From Monomorium pharaonis (taxonomy: Eukaryota > Arthropoda > Insecta > Hymenoptera > Formicidae): a stretch of DNA of 64,000 nt. Position numbers and translations under genes: made by a program. The stretch covers positions 19,738,996-19,802,995 of the forward strand of contig NC_050467.1 in the NCBI RefSeq assembly GCF_013373865.1. The letters run 5' to 3'. This document shows, in pieces, positions 1 through 13,640 of the stretch. Numbering within the stretch: position 1 is the stretch's first letter; every line of letters starts with the position of its first letter. The notes beneath the pieces are model-generated. The model did no database searches, was not told where the DNA came from, and saw nothing but the letters and a program-made list of their open reading frames with translations.

Positions 1-3000
1 ATTCTTTATAAATACATAATGTACTTTATATTCTTAACGTATCATACCGTGTAATCAACATCCATGAAAGGCAACCAATTATACCTGAATAAAGACTATA
101 AGGTATCAAAAAAGAAAACTATATTTTTCCTTTATAAGACTTGTTTTATAACGTCAATAATACCTAGAATTGAATAAGAGCTCAGTAATGAACAATCCTT
201 GTAATAAGAGAATCGTCGGACAAAGAAAAATAAGCACCATTTCTCAATTCAAGATGGAAAATTAAGCAAAATTATTATAAAGGAATAAATGCATAAAAGC
301 GAAGAAGTATCTCTCTTAGTATCTTCACGAATTATTATTATGTATTATATCAATATATAGCAAATATTAAATACCAGAACTTTTCGTATCAAAAAATATA
401 TTTTCTGAATTGAAAAAATCACAAAATACAAATAAAATTTTATTAAAAGAAGATGACTGTATAAAATTAATTTATGAAGTAACTCTCAAAAATCAACTCA
501 TGCTTTAGCAATGTTTTCTTCGTTAATTAACTTTTTGCTCATAAAACATGGTTATGTTATTACGCACTTCATACAAAAAAATAACCAATATATTTTTTCG
601 TTTGCCCTTATTTACGTCACGCGTGCATAACAGTGGGAAAAATACGCCATGAATCATTTTTTTCTTTGTATTGTACTCACACGAAGATTCGCACAACCAT
701 GTAGATTGACGTCCCTAACGACCATCTATCATCACCCCAAAACAGTGACATCCTAATTCATGAACGAAGAAAACGGCGCAACTAAGAACGATAGATGCGT
801 CGTTAAGATTAATCCTCTCAATTCCCGCGATCGATGGTTCTCGTGGGCAGAATGGATTCCTTCGTCACTCCAATCTTGACTGTCGAGGGAAAGAAAGAAC
901 GGTGAAAAACGGAAGGGTCTCCGATGGTCATTTCGTCGGAGCAAGGAAGCAAAATTGCTAAATTGAAAGCACAAGAGAAATTGCTCTCAACCATCGAGAG
1001 CGAACACGAAGAATCTTTATGCGATCGTTATCGTAAATCTGACTATTTTAAACTCTCCCGGAAAATTCAACTGAAATAAATTTGTATCCGCAATCATTCT
1101 CATCAATCTATAATTTTTGTTGCTTGTAAAAAAAAATCACTATTTCCATTGATAACAACTCGATAAACAAAACAGATCAATTAGCGACTTTCAATTCCCG
1201 TAAATTGATGTCACCGCAATTGCCAACAACTTTAAAAGCTTGTGGTTACTTTACATGTTTCATAATATTTCTTTTTTCATAATGTCGCGTTTATCTATAC
1301 TTTATTATATACAGTTTATATACACTACATTTCTACAAATCGAATTCATATATGATACGTCGAATAAAAGATTCTCTCAATTTAAGCAATAAAAATGTTG
1401 AAATAAAAACATTGATCTGAATGTAATTCAAGAATAAATTAAATATAAGTACATATAATATTTCCTGCTTGCGAAATTATTCTATTCTATTATCGACAGA
1501 ATATGGTATCATGCCTAGAAGAAAAGAATATTTCTAGCAATACTCCGAAGAATCACGATACAATATTCATGACTGTTGTAGAACGAGTAAATCAATAATG
1601 TTAAGTATCTTTAACCTTTCACCGCGTTATTTTTTCAAGAATATGTAGTTCTTGTACATGAGCTCCAACCCTTAATTTCACGAAAATCTTTTGTAATGTT
1701 CTGCTTTTGTTATATTACATACACGGAAGTTATGTTAAACTATATTAATAGAATATTTTATCTTATCAGTTTTAATTTTAAAAAATTTAAGCAGTAATTC
1801 TATTATTATTTAAAACATTTGTTCTTTAATCATTAAAATTATTTTAATTAATATATCTTTCTATATATAAAAGGTAATAAATAAAAGAAGATTCTTAAAA
1901 GTATTTACTAATTTACAATAACTGTAAATATGAAGTTTTCTAATTACGAAAATCAAGATCCGTTCGTTCGTTCGTTTCTAAAAAATGTATTACTCTAAAG
2001 GCTAAGCGTTATTCATTAGTATGACTAAAAGAATTCTCAACATTTTGTCGATTATCCTATTAAACACTTGCATTTAGCATACTCTACTGCAGCAAATACT
2101 GCATTTGCCATTTGCGCATCCGCTAATTTCCGAATATCGCATACCGTTTGGTTTATAGTTCGACACGTAACATTATTACCACATCCGCATAATTATTATG
2201 CATGCGGTCGACATAAAGTACCTGCAATCTGCATACGATTCTGCATATATGTCGTAAACTCTTTAATGTTTACGGTAACTGAACAATTCATTCACTAAGC
2301 ATGTGGTTTGCGTTACGGTCTGGTTATTGATACTTCAGTAACAATGCTATATGTACTATGTCAATACACGCCGATGCATTCGTATCCGTCTCGCGCAGTT
2401 ATGTACTTAACTACTGGTACACAGATTTAAATAGGTGTGGAACAACACACAACACAATGTTATGTTCAATGACTTCCGAAATAAAAGGAAAATGATTACC
2501 TAGATAACGGATAACTTTCGAAGTAAGGAATTAACGTTTAAACTTTGATATTTTAACACAACAAATCAAAAGAGAAAAAGAGAAATAAAGAGAAAGTAGA
2601 TACTATCCAATTGCACAAAAAAGCGAGAGAAAAGTCTCATCAATTTAATAAAATACAATTTTTTCTTAGTGCCCACTATAAAATTAATCAAATTATTATA
2701 GTCACAATTTTTTGTGATAGTCATCTAAAAAAATATGTTGTCCTTCTATAAATTTCTCCCCAGGTACGATATATTTTTCTATATTAAAATAAACTGTAAC
2801 AAATCGATTCAAAAGATGATCAAGTTTTCATTTGTCGTCTGGTTTTTATTTAGTCGAATTCGAATATCGCATGCCCGAGGGACAGTAATGTAAACGAAAT
2901 GCAACACACGCTTCGCGAGGGAGACATCGATCGATCTTCGGCATTTTCTCTTCCGGAATCGGCAAATGGAAATTTGAAACTGGTGGAGTAAAGCAGCGTC

Positions 3001-4588
3001 ACTCGTGCGCTTTCATGGGTGTCGATATCGTCCAGGAAAATAAGTGGGATGAAGCCCGGGTAGGGCAGGGCTCGTAGCTTTTTCGTATCCGAGACACTGC
3101 GAAGGGTGCCCGTTCGGTTTACAGCCAATCTTCCGAAACAATAAAATCGGTCGATAGCGGAAATTGTCTTACGTCGCCTGATAATGTAGCGGGTGCTCCG
3201 ATTACGCCAGAACCGAGCCAAGCTCTTAGGAGATAGTCGCGGCTCTCCGGATTCGGGCTGGATTTCGCGCGAAATAAAACTCCCATCGCAGTCGCAGTTG
3301 AGTGGTCGTAATTCGCGAAACGCCTACGAGCACACCTTCCAACGGGCATATGTAAGCCACGAGGTTGTCGGTACTATCGGTATGCAATGCCGGCATCAAA
3401 ATGGCCTGATAGCACTCGGCTTGAGATTCTCGGCACGAGCTCGTAGCCTTCTCGCTTAGGAATACTTAAACGGCGGCCTAATATACGGAACCAAAGATCG
3501 ATTTGCAATCGTGACGACGGCTGATACTCCTGTTTCGCAACGGTGTTTCCACAGAAAGCGATTCGATGAATCCACTTTTGAAATAAATATAAAAAGAAAA
3601 TGTAACCATATGTGTAATCATGCGCGATCTCATCGTGATAGAGATATTACAGGGAAAAAAGTGTTAGAACCGTACACATATTTGTACAGATCGTTCGACG
3701 ATAATTTTTTTTTCTTAAGTACATAAAGTCATCATCAACTTGTATTAAGTAAAATTAACGCGCGTTTGCAAACATTTGTCTTATCTGCATGTCCGATTTC
3801 GCCTCGCATACAAGTCAATCATCGGCGATGTTAAAAAAAAAAAAAAAAAACTTCGCTTTCACCAATCAACAATTCTCGCGACGTCATTACAACCAAATTA
3901 TTAACAATAAAATCAGCACGACGTTTTCGATACGCGGCGCGGTCTTGCGCGAAATGAAAGCGTCGTTTCAAAACCAGCAACGCTTTCACGCGAGCAACTG
4001 TTGTGATTTTGTGATTACACCTTTCGTATTTAAAGCTACTATTTCACGTGGGCAAAATTTATTTTGATTGCATGCTTAAATTTTGTTACTTAATCGATAA
4101 AAGGAATCTAATTAGCATAACCTTGTGTGATAAGATATGCCGTATAACGACTTTTATAATAAAACTCAAATTTTATCGTAATGCATATGTATATGTATGT
4201 TACAGTATATGTACAGTATATACATGTATTTCTTTCTGTTCAGCATTCTTCCTATTTATAACATGTTACTTCAAACAAGTAACATTTACTTGTTTGATAT
4301 AAATAAGTCATTTGAATGGTCCTATAACACGTTTATTTAAATGAAGTAATCTTTATTTATCAGTGAACAAAATCTAAAAATATTCAATAATCACGACTCA
4401 TGATTTTCGCGACGAAATCGAACGGCGACTCGATGATGCTGCGGAACCAATCGAAGCCTATTTCGATGTTTCCTATTCGCGGAAGCACCGTGCAACGCGC
4501 TCACCAAAAAAGAGCAACTTCTAGTCGATTCACATCCATGGTAGCTACAAGCGAGCTTTTGTTCCGACGGTGTAGCCCGGGTCGCCGG
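1..4588. other. intergenic, AT-rich, no supported gene
   Basis: No open frame here shows a recognisable domain, signal peptide or chain of splice-compatible exons. Most of it is AT-rich. About 2830-3560 is clearly richer in GC and CpG, and several unrelated frames stay open there on both strands, as expected from base composition alone. A short GTTC run lies near 1960. An unannotated promoter, enhancer or noncoding RNA exon in the GC-rich patch is possible but unsupported. Confidence 0.6.
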
Positions 4589-4618
4589 ATATATATATAT
4601 ATATACATATATACATAA

Positions 4619-4699
<81 letters not shown>

Positions 4700-4726
4700 T
4701 GTATGTATATATATATGTATATATAC
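4589..4726. repeat. compound (TA)n / (GTAT)n microsatellite
   Basis: A long TA run with a few interruptions passes into a GTAT tetranucleotide run at about 4671-4709 and returns to TA. The tyrosine/isoleucine-rich and histidine/threonine-rich frames across it are products of the repeat, not proteins. Confidence 0.97.
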
Positions 4727-6691
4727 ACGTTGTACACCCTCGATTTTCCAGCCTGTGGAGGTCTCGGATCGTGCCCCGCCTACAAACCCGATCTGATTAG
4801 ACGAGCGAGCGGCCAACCAAGGGAACCAACCAGTCGATTCGAATTCAGGATCTCGAATTCGCGCCGGTTACGTGTTCTTCGTGTGCGTTGTATGTGTGTA
4901 CGTGTGGGTATACAGCGCGTACCACCATCACTCTCGTGGCATCATCTCCATTGCATTCTGAGACAGAGACTTACCTAGATCACAGCAAACGGTGGTGAGT
5001 CCGTTGTTGTGCACCGAGACTGATGAGGCAGGGATACCAGGCACATGGCCTTTGAGCTGTATCAAGGTTCGGGTACCATTTAGCACGGCTCTAAGTCGCC
5101 GTTAAGGCGCGCGTATGCGGCACCTGCATGCATTGTGTGCATACGCGCGGCCGCCTTGAGTACACGTGCATTGTGCTCTCTGCTATCGAACCGAGTCGCT
5201 TCCTCGGTACCCTGGGACAAATCACGGCTGTCGACGTGAATACGTCGCGTGTACAGGAACAGGGTAACGTGATCGATATGTTAAAGTTACATCTCTTACA
5301 TGGGGTGGCCTCACCAGATGTCCCGCGCACACAGGGGTATCGTGTATCTCACGATTTCTAATGTCATACATTAAATTTGCGACAGAACGTAAAGTCATTC
5401 CCCTCTATCTTCAATTTTTTATACCAAGTCTTATTATATATTAATATATGTATATAGAAATATTTATAATGTAAAATAAAAAATAATTTTCGCTTTACAA
5501 ATATATACCTCTTTCGTTTTCATTACTTTGGCTGGTTAAATAAATGTATTTTTACGTTAATACACATTATGCGAATTGCGAAAGTTTACATTAAATAAAT
5601 AAACGACTAAATATCTGTTTTTCTAAGACGAGGCGAATAGATGCAAGCAATCGTGAACTCGATATCCTGAAACGTTTGAAAGTTCGTAAATGTATCGAAA
5701 GTTCGGTAGGTTTCGTAGATGTAGGAAATATAGTGAATTTATTGAAGTGCATGCCACCTAATGCAACTTGCGGAATTTTTATTGACACAGTAACAGTTTA
5801 AATTTTATCATGGAAAGATGGTAATGGAAATGCACGCAATCCCATACTTTTCTACGTGCACTCAGATATTTTCAGAAAGTAACCAGCTGTACGTTTGTGG
5901 CGTCCGTAAGTTATAGTTGCGAAAATCCAGCGTGATTAACAGCCAACTTGGATATATATATTTTTCCTGGTGCTCCCATTACCTTATCATTCGCTCTATA
6001 ACCATTATACACGTCAGTGATTTGCATTGTAATTACACTGCAACGTCACCCCTTGTTTCAAATATAAACGAAACTATTAGCAGATTAAAAAAGTATCATT
6101 CATTATTTAAGAATATTCTGTATTATTAAATTTATTAAAAATCCTTTCCTATTCTTATTCAATTTATTTAAAAAATTATAAATTTTAAAAGTATTTAAAA
6201 AAATGAAAAAATACATTCAGATTTAAATACTTTCAATATTTATATAGTGACGCAAACATCTTATTTGTCATAAACGAAAACAAATTATTGAAGAAATAGG
6301 TAGCAAAATATTTTTCGAAGTTTATATCGCAAAATATTTTAATTTCCACATAATTAAGTTATTAATAATCTATTTCAACGTCACAAAATGCCTTGCGAGA
6401 CATTTAAAATCATAAATTTAACATAAATAACAATTGTTAGTTATATCAAGAGTTTTCATTTATTTCACGATCTCTCGCGGGTAGAAATTTCATTATTTAT
6501 ATAATTAAAAGAGACTCACTAGCAACATGTGTTATAATCATAATTAAATATTTACAGAATAATCTGTGTGTAACAAAAAATGCACAAAATATATATAATG
6601 ATATGATTTAGTCAATAAAAATTTGAATGCATTTTCTTCGTATACAATTAATGATTAATCAAAAATTCAATTTTAATGTTCCTTATTTAAT
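4727..6691. other. intergenic, GC-richer to about 5360, then AT-rich
   Basis: 4727-5360 is CpG-rich and contains an inverted repeat: 11-bp perfect arms at 5108-5118 and 5139-5149 (CGCGCGTATGC and its complement), with short outer arms AAGGC/GCCTT. It could form a GC-rich hairpin of about 50 nt. From 5360 to 6691 the DNA is AT-rich and I see no gene. Confidence 0.55.
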
Positions 6692-6754
6692 TTTTTTCTC
6701 TCTCTCCCTTTCTCTCTCACTCACTCATTCACTCACTCACTCACTCACTCTCTC
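6692..6754. repeat. (TC)n followed by (TCAC)n microsatellite
   Basis: A pyrimidine TC/CCT stretch runs into about eight TCAC units, with no coding significance. Confidence 0.95.
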
Positions 6755-9700
6755 AATATATAACACTCAATACATAATTGAAATCAAATCAATTACGTCG
6801 GTTGTTACGGACCGAATGATTGCTTTTCAAAATGCAAACTCTGCAGAGAATAATCAATGTCCAATGCTATAATTCATGCGTCTCTTCTCTCCTATTATAT
6901 GAATAATGTATAAATATTATGGCGGAACGAGCCATGATTTATTCTTGTACATTCTCAAGTTCAGCAGTTTCAATTTAAGCGTATTATGTTCTATGGAAAA
7001 TATCAATTCGGCTTCGATTTAATTAAAGAGACCTTTGCGTTACGTTGCCGTATTCTTATGACTACTGTAAAATTTTAATTAGAAAAGTTTCATCGTGCAC
7101 ACAGCAGGATAGCAGCAAGCTGCAGAAACTGACCTTTTAATTAATGCCGCATTGTGAATGCATTTAGTAATAACGAGGCGGCGAGGAAAAAGTGACACAA
7201 GAGAAATACTTTTACTTATGCGGTGTGCTTTGCGGTTGTAATTAGCGCAACTCACGTTCGCTACAGAAACGCGATATTTAAGGGAATCACCATCGCTGTC
7301 GCGCGGCGTCACTATGAAAGAAACCATTTTTTACACAATTACCAAACGGCTTCGATGCAATCGTTGCCGTTCGTGCCTGCGAGAATCGCGTTTGTATTAA
7401 TCCCGGGGCAATTATAATATGGTTATGCGTGACGGGAAATAAATCTGCGATAAGTTTTATAAAATATTTTGTGCCACGCCGCTCCTACGCTTGCACAAAA
7501 AATATATCAGATATTTTTCCATGTTTATGACAGAAGCAATTATACATTCAATATACGACAATACGTCAGAAATATCATGGGCAGGCTTAATAATTGTTAT
7601 GATTATATGTTGATGTCAAAATAATATTCTAAATTATATTCGATTGTTATTTGTATTTTATTTTTTATACCTGTCTAATTTAAGATAAAAATATTTAGCA
7701 TTATTCAACTTATGTGTGTGTGTGTGTGTGTGTGCTCTCTTTCTCTTTTTCCTATATATTTTTTAATAAATTATAAAATATCTACTATATGACATTTCTA
7801 AAATAATTCAGATCATTCAAAGCAAAATACGTTAAAAGAAACGTTAAAAGATACGGTCTTTTAATCTCGAGAAAGTCCCGATTTGAGAAACGTGCGCACG
7901 TTAAATTCACTTCTTGTTTCACGCAATACCTATGAAGCATCGGGTGCGTATCTGGCACGAGCGCGGAAGTGCGCTATGTCAAAAGAGAATAGACAGTAGG
8001 GAAACGCGAGGCAAAAGTTTCACCTGCGTATGCGCGCGCGGGCGGCACCCTCTACCACGGAATAAGTTTAGCGTACGAAACGTTATTTGCACAAGAAGCG
8101 GTAAACTCCGAACTCTTCGGAGGAAACTTTCGCGAGCAACTTCTCGAGTTGTAAAATCAAGCGGCGCGGCGTGTCCCTCTCCGGCGGTCCTTCGCAGCAG
8201 ATATCAGAGATTGTGCCCTCCGACCTCGTCCGAGAAGACGTGCCGTGAAACGCATCCCGAGCGGGTGAATCTCATCGAATCGACAAAGTCAGTTGTGTCC
8301 TGACCTCACTGCTTGAACTCGCCCGTGATTTCAATGGAATACAATGAGTTTCTGACGTGATTCTCCCTCTCGACTGATAGCATAACTAGTACAATCCGTG
8401 CTCACGAATGTAATCATGAACATAAAGTGAAATATTACATAGGAAACTCGGTTTTGTATAAAACTTAATTAATTTTCCTTTTATAATTACATGCATAATT
8501 TATTTATTATTTAAAATGTGAATATATTATATTTCAAAATAAGTTATATTTATCCGAGTCGTCCTTTTCTGGCGCCTTAATTTTCTTTTCTTTCTTTATT
8601 TCGATCGTAATTGTATCCGTCACAAAAATTTGATTAATCTTATTATAAATTTTATCTATTAATTTTTATGCAAAATAATGATTTTAAAGAATCTCTGAAA
8701 ATTAATTTATTAATTTATTGATCTGCTATATGGAATAATTCTTCTTAATCGTGTAAACTAAAAATTAAACATAAAATGTTTTTTATAGCTAAAGTTTAAA
8801 TAATCATTTGAAAGAAAAATATCAATGGACATATATCGTTCAATAAATGTTAGTTTTCTAAATATAGTGGCTTAGCTCATTTGGGTCGTTCTTTGCTTTT
8901 TAATATGCCGCTATTACGGTTTTTTTCTTACGTCTTTAGAACCGTGAAATTAAACTCGAATAATTCTTCTCAGCACAGTGTAACGGCAGGTACCATTGTA
9001 TGATCTATTCATAATTCCGTCAATTTTCCGGATATGACCCTACCGATAACCATGTGCGTACTATAGCGGCCAAGGAACTTCACGCTTTCAACTACGGACA
9101 AGCTCCAATAAATATTCTGTTAAGCACGGTACAGTGTACAGCGCAATAAAAAGTTCCTTGAAAGTAGGTTTCGCGTTTCGACCTTAAAACGCTTTAATAG
9201 CGCTAGTGTTATAAGAAATTCATTGCAAGCAGGTATATCAAGGTTTAGAGTTTTCCAAATTGTTCTACAGATGGATCCGTGTCAAAGAAACTTTTCGGAT
9301 AAATATCACAAGTTTCAAAATGTATAATTTATTACACAAGGGATACGAGATATCTCTCAAGTATTCTAGCGTGATATAATTCATTAACATTGTTATACGT
9401 ATTGAATACTGTGTGAGAGATCATCTACATTCCTATGCATTGTATTCCCGTAGACTAATAACCATCCAGCGCGAATTGGCTTCTTGCACTGGCACGTTGG
9501 CTGCAAACTAAAGCTTAATAGATAATTTATTGGATATGATATCTTTTAAATTTTATGCGTTACACTAAAAGAAAATTTAGCGACTTTTATTATTCAATTG
9601 TGTGTATGCACATTATAGATATATAGCGCACAGTATTTAATATAAAATTTTAATTAATATTAAATATGTAAAATTTAAAAATCGTAAAATATATGATATA

Positions 9701-11218
9701 CAATTAACTTTTATAATTTTAGAGAAAGGGATTTTATCAACTGGATAAATAATATTGACGAAAATTGTTATTAACGTTGATATGACTGTTTGCAAAACGA
9801 GGATGGCTCAAGCAAATTGAATGGCTTGAGCAAATTGAAATAACTCGTGACGTAAAATTAATGTATATTTCCAAACGAACGGCCGCTAGTAAGCTACACG
9901 AGCCATTGCATTGAAAATGTAATTGTGCAACTTAACCACATTTATAGAACTTAGGCTGAACGTCGTCGTCTGTAAATGCCACTCAATGGCTGAATAATTA
10001 ATAGTTTAATCTAAGTCCTCACGCCCCGCGGCACGATTGCGGCAAATATTTGCGTTAAAGCAACCGCATCAACCGCGACGTCATGGCTCTTGATTTCGAT
10101 TTCGATCCAAATCGATCATTAATTATGGGCGAATTAATAGCTAGCGGCATCGAGATGAAGGCACACCATTATTTTCGTCTCGTGTTAATCCACTGAATCC
10201 ACTCTACCATACAAACATTCGCCCTCCCCTAATCGCCGAACCATTTGTTCATAAATATTGATACATTTAAACCAAATGAGGCAATTCGAATTTTAATTTC
10301 CCAGGAAACGTCTATATTATGTGTTACTGGAAAATTGCTACCAACGCAATAATCCATGTTTAATTGGACGGTGCCTAAATATTTTCAAACAGTTAATCTT
10401 TTACAAGCAAATTTAGTGAAGCGCAATTGAATATTTGTACAAAATAATACATTTGAAGAATACCAAAAATAAAGATATATTTATCAAAATTAGAAGAGAG
10501 AAAAAAAACTAATATTGAAAAATTTAAGACATACAAATAAAAAAAGATTTATGTTTATTATAAAATTTCATCAATCAAGAAATCGTTTTTTCTTTCATAT
10601 TTCTGCATACATCATGTGTATCTAGAGAATATTTGTAGATATTTATCGTAAAGAAAACTTTAGTCTGAAAAATATCATTCTAAATCTATATCAAATCTAT
10701 AAGTAGTGTTCAATGTTTTAATGTATATTAAAATTTTAAAGAGAAACTCAGACTTAATATAAAAAAAACTAAAAATAAAGACAAAGAATTAAATCATAAC
10801 ATTGATTTTATTAATGTCAACACTGCAGAATTGGCAAAATTCCATATTTTTTTTATGAAATCCGTGTCAGTGATAAAAACTGATATTTTCCGAAAAAAAA
10901 TTGATAAAATCTAACCTTTTCTATTAAAAATAATTAAATAAATAAAAAACAATGAGTAAATCAATTAAGATAAATCAACAAGTTAAGAGCAAATAAATTA
11001 GTTTTTTTTTTTTGTTGTTGAAAAGATGTTGCATGTAAGTTAGATAATGTGAAATAAAATTATTTCGAACGGGATATAATTAACACTAGCTATCTACCTT
11101 TTATCTTACTAGATTAAAAAAAAGCGAGTCTTCGATTTCGAAGTAATAAAGAGTATATGTACGTATATCTTTCTGATTAATCTACGTTAACAATCAGCAA
11201 AATAAAGAGATTCTATTT
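6755..11218. other. intergenic, mostly AT-rich
   Basis: It contains a (GT)n microsatellite at 7712-7734 and a CpG-richer patch at about 7900-8300 with an unrecognised 129-codon frame. At 9803-9838 an 18-bp sequence (ATGGCTCAAGCAAATTGA) is repeated in tandem with one mismatch. I see no splice-compatible exon chain or known domain. Confidence 0.55.
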
Positions 11219-13640
11219 TTGCTCGGAGCTTACGTTTCTATGACGCATCACGTCGTGTGTGCACGTGAGAATGGACCCGATCGATGGGTGCAACTCCAGT
11301 TGCCTCTTCATTCATCCTACCTTCAGCCACCCACGAACTGCACACCGTTCGCTCACACCGGCACTCCCGGCGCACACGGGGCCGCCCACACGAACCAGGA
11401 ACTTTTACTGAAGAACGAAAGCGACGTAAAGCCTCGACCAGATTGGTTTACTTTAGAAGGCCACTTCGCTCCGGATTCTCGTTCGACATGCCGGATCTAC
11501 GATCGAAAATCTCTCGCGTTTCGTTCACAAGGAATCCCTGCGTACTCTTTCCCCCGCGCGTTCCACCTCGCGTCCACCCCAAAGATTCCCTCGTTATCCG
11601 ACTTCGTCAAGAGCGCTGGAATTACAACACTTGTAAGGATGGGCGTGACGCTGTCTGGAGGGTCACGCTTGGCGCATTGCCAAGAAAGTGTGCATCGCGG
11701 AGACGTCGACACGCGAACGCCTCCCCCTTCCCCCGCCCCAGGTCAAGAAGAATACTATTTTATAGGGCCAAGTTGTCGGATGACATAAATAATGGAAGCG
11801 GGAGTCACGATTGAACGTGGAATGCATAATAAGTTCAACAACCGCGATGAGTTGACAACTTAGCGTCTATCGTAAAACTTGATAAAAAAGAAGATATCAC
11901 GCGCTGCAAAAATAAAAGAGAATTTATGTTTTCAAGAATCTCTGAAAGTTTAATTACTTTTTTAAGCATCACGGTATATCCGTCAACTTCGGAAAAGTGT
12001 AAAAGTATTTATAGTTCTCAATTATAACTTTCAATTATTTCATTTGAATTCTATTGAAATTATATACGGATAAGTGTTGCGTCTCTTGGATATTTTAATA
12101 AACATTTATTCTAAAATTCGATTAACTATCATTGGGCATTCGGCACAAGTCGGGTGCAGAAATTTTTCATTCACTCACAATAGATCGCACCGTTTGTAGC
12201 CATGAAAAGACTTCGTCACAGTTGCCAAAGTTCACAAGAATAGCGTAATTTTTCGCAATCAAGACCACGTTGTCGGGAAAATTCAACAACGAATCGGCGA
12301 AAAACGACAGCGATGGAGACGCGATATCTCAGTACGCCTTCGCGAAAACGGAATATTAAGCTCATCTGCGAATGGTCCACTAATTAGCGCAACGTTCCCG
12401 AAACATCTCGTACCTTACTGCTTTGAACCATATTCACCCACGCTTCGAGTTTACGCCGTGACTGCCATTGTCTGTTCAAACAATCCGCCGTGATTAATCC
12501 GGAACGTTTCCTGCGAAAACTATGACCTGTCGTTAGACAGACGGCCCAGCCAGCCGACCACATTTACGCGGTCTGACTGCGGAATTTATGCCAATAAAGT
12601 TTCTATAATAACGGTAAGGATTGTAGTATGCAAATCGAAGAATTTTAAAAGTAATAACTGCAGAATAAAATATACAAGTAATCTTTCTTGAAAATTGGCT
12701 TCGGATTCTCAAGAGATTCAAATAAAGTCTCTAAAGTGAGAGAAATAAAAGTTTCTTCTACACGCCGTAACACAAATTCACAGGATAGACTGTGATTTTA
12801 GAGAACCTAATAATTTCTTACACTTGTACGAAGCAAATGCTTCTCATTATATGTAAAAGTTTCTCTTAACAATTAATTACAAGATCTTTTAAGTTTTAAT
12901 AGGTACATTTCAGTATTCCGAAAATTGAGATATAAAGAGAAGCAATTGAAGATAACAGAAATTCATATGGTGCGAATTTAATTAACACGTGAAAAATTGA
13001 ACATGTGAATAAAGTAAAAAAAAAAAAAAATATCCGACATTTGCAGATTTGCGCTAAATGTCAGTTTTACCAGAAAATTGATTGCGCTATATCGATGTAA
13101 ACGCGCATGTTGTCAACCACATAAAATGTTATCTTATAGACAAATCGCGTCGCGCGGCCCTTTTTATTTGGACATAGACAAGCGGTGGCGGATTTCCGAT
13201 ACGCCTATACGCGAGAAATTAGTTGGCAGTTTTTCCGATCGAATCGAGGTCCCAAACGGGCCGTTCTTTATTAACGAAAGGATGAACCGAAGGTGCCGCG
13301 CCGGCAGAAAGTTCCGAATATGCATGGCTATGCAATTCGCGCGGTCCCTAGGGACGCAAAAGTTGGCCGGGGCAAAAAGCGACGAAAAAACGGGACGCAA
13401 AAGGACGAGAACAAGCGCAATGGCGGTAGAAGAGGGGAGAAAGGAAAAAAAAGAAGAGATCGTTGCACCGCGCCGCGCCGCGCCGCGCCGCACGAAGAGC
13501 GACCGGCCATCCATTTTCATTCGAAGCGAGCGATACCCCGAAACTTTCAAAGCGGCCGCAAAGGCAATACGTAATCCGGCTCCGGTGACGCGCGACTCCG
13601 CCAATTTCACGTCCCACTATTTTGATCGAGGTTAAGGTTA
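11219..13640. other. two CpG-rich islands without recognised genes
   Basis: About 11220-11815 and 13080-13640 are distinctly GC- and CpG-rich inside AT-rich DNA. Three or more frames stay open at once on both strands (up to about 189 codons), which fits few stop codons in GC-rich DNA better than real coding. A (CCGCG)n run lies at 13468-13492. Reading the frames gave arginine- and serine-rich proteins with no motif I know. Promoters, enhancers or noncoding RNA exons are possible. Confidence 0.45.

Noticed and set aside
11219..11814. 189- and 176-codon overlapping plus-strand frames
   Set aside because: Two frames plus an antisense one are open at once with no motif, as expected in CpG-rich DNA with few stop codons.
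13078..13635. 185-codon plus-strand and 148-codon minus-strand frames
   Set aside because: They run through a (CCGCG)n repeat and contain low-complexity arginine/alanine runs, with no recognisable family.
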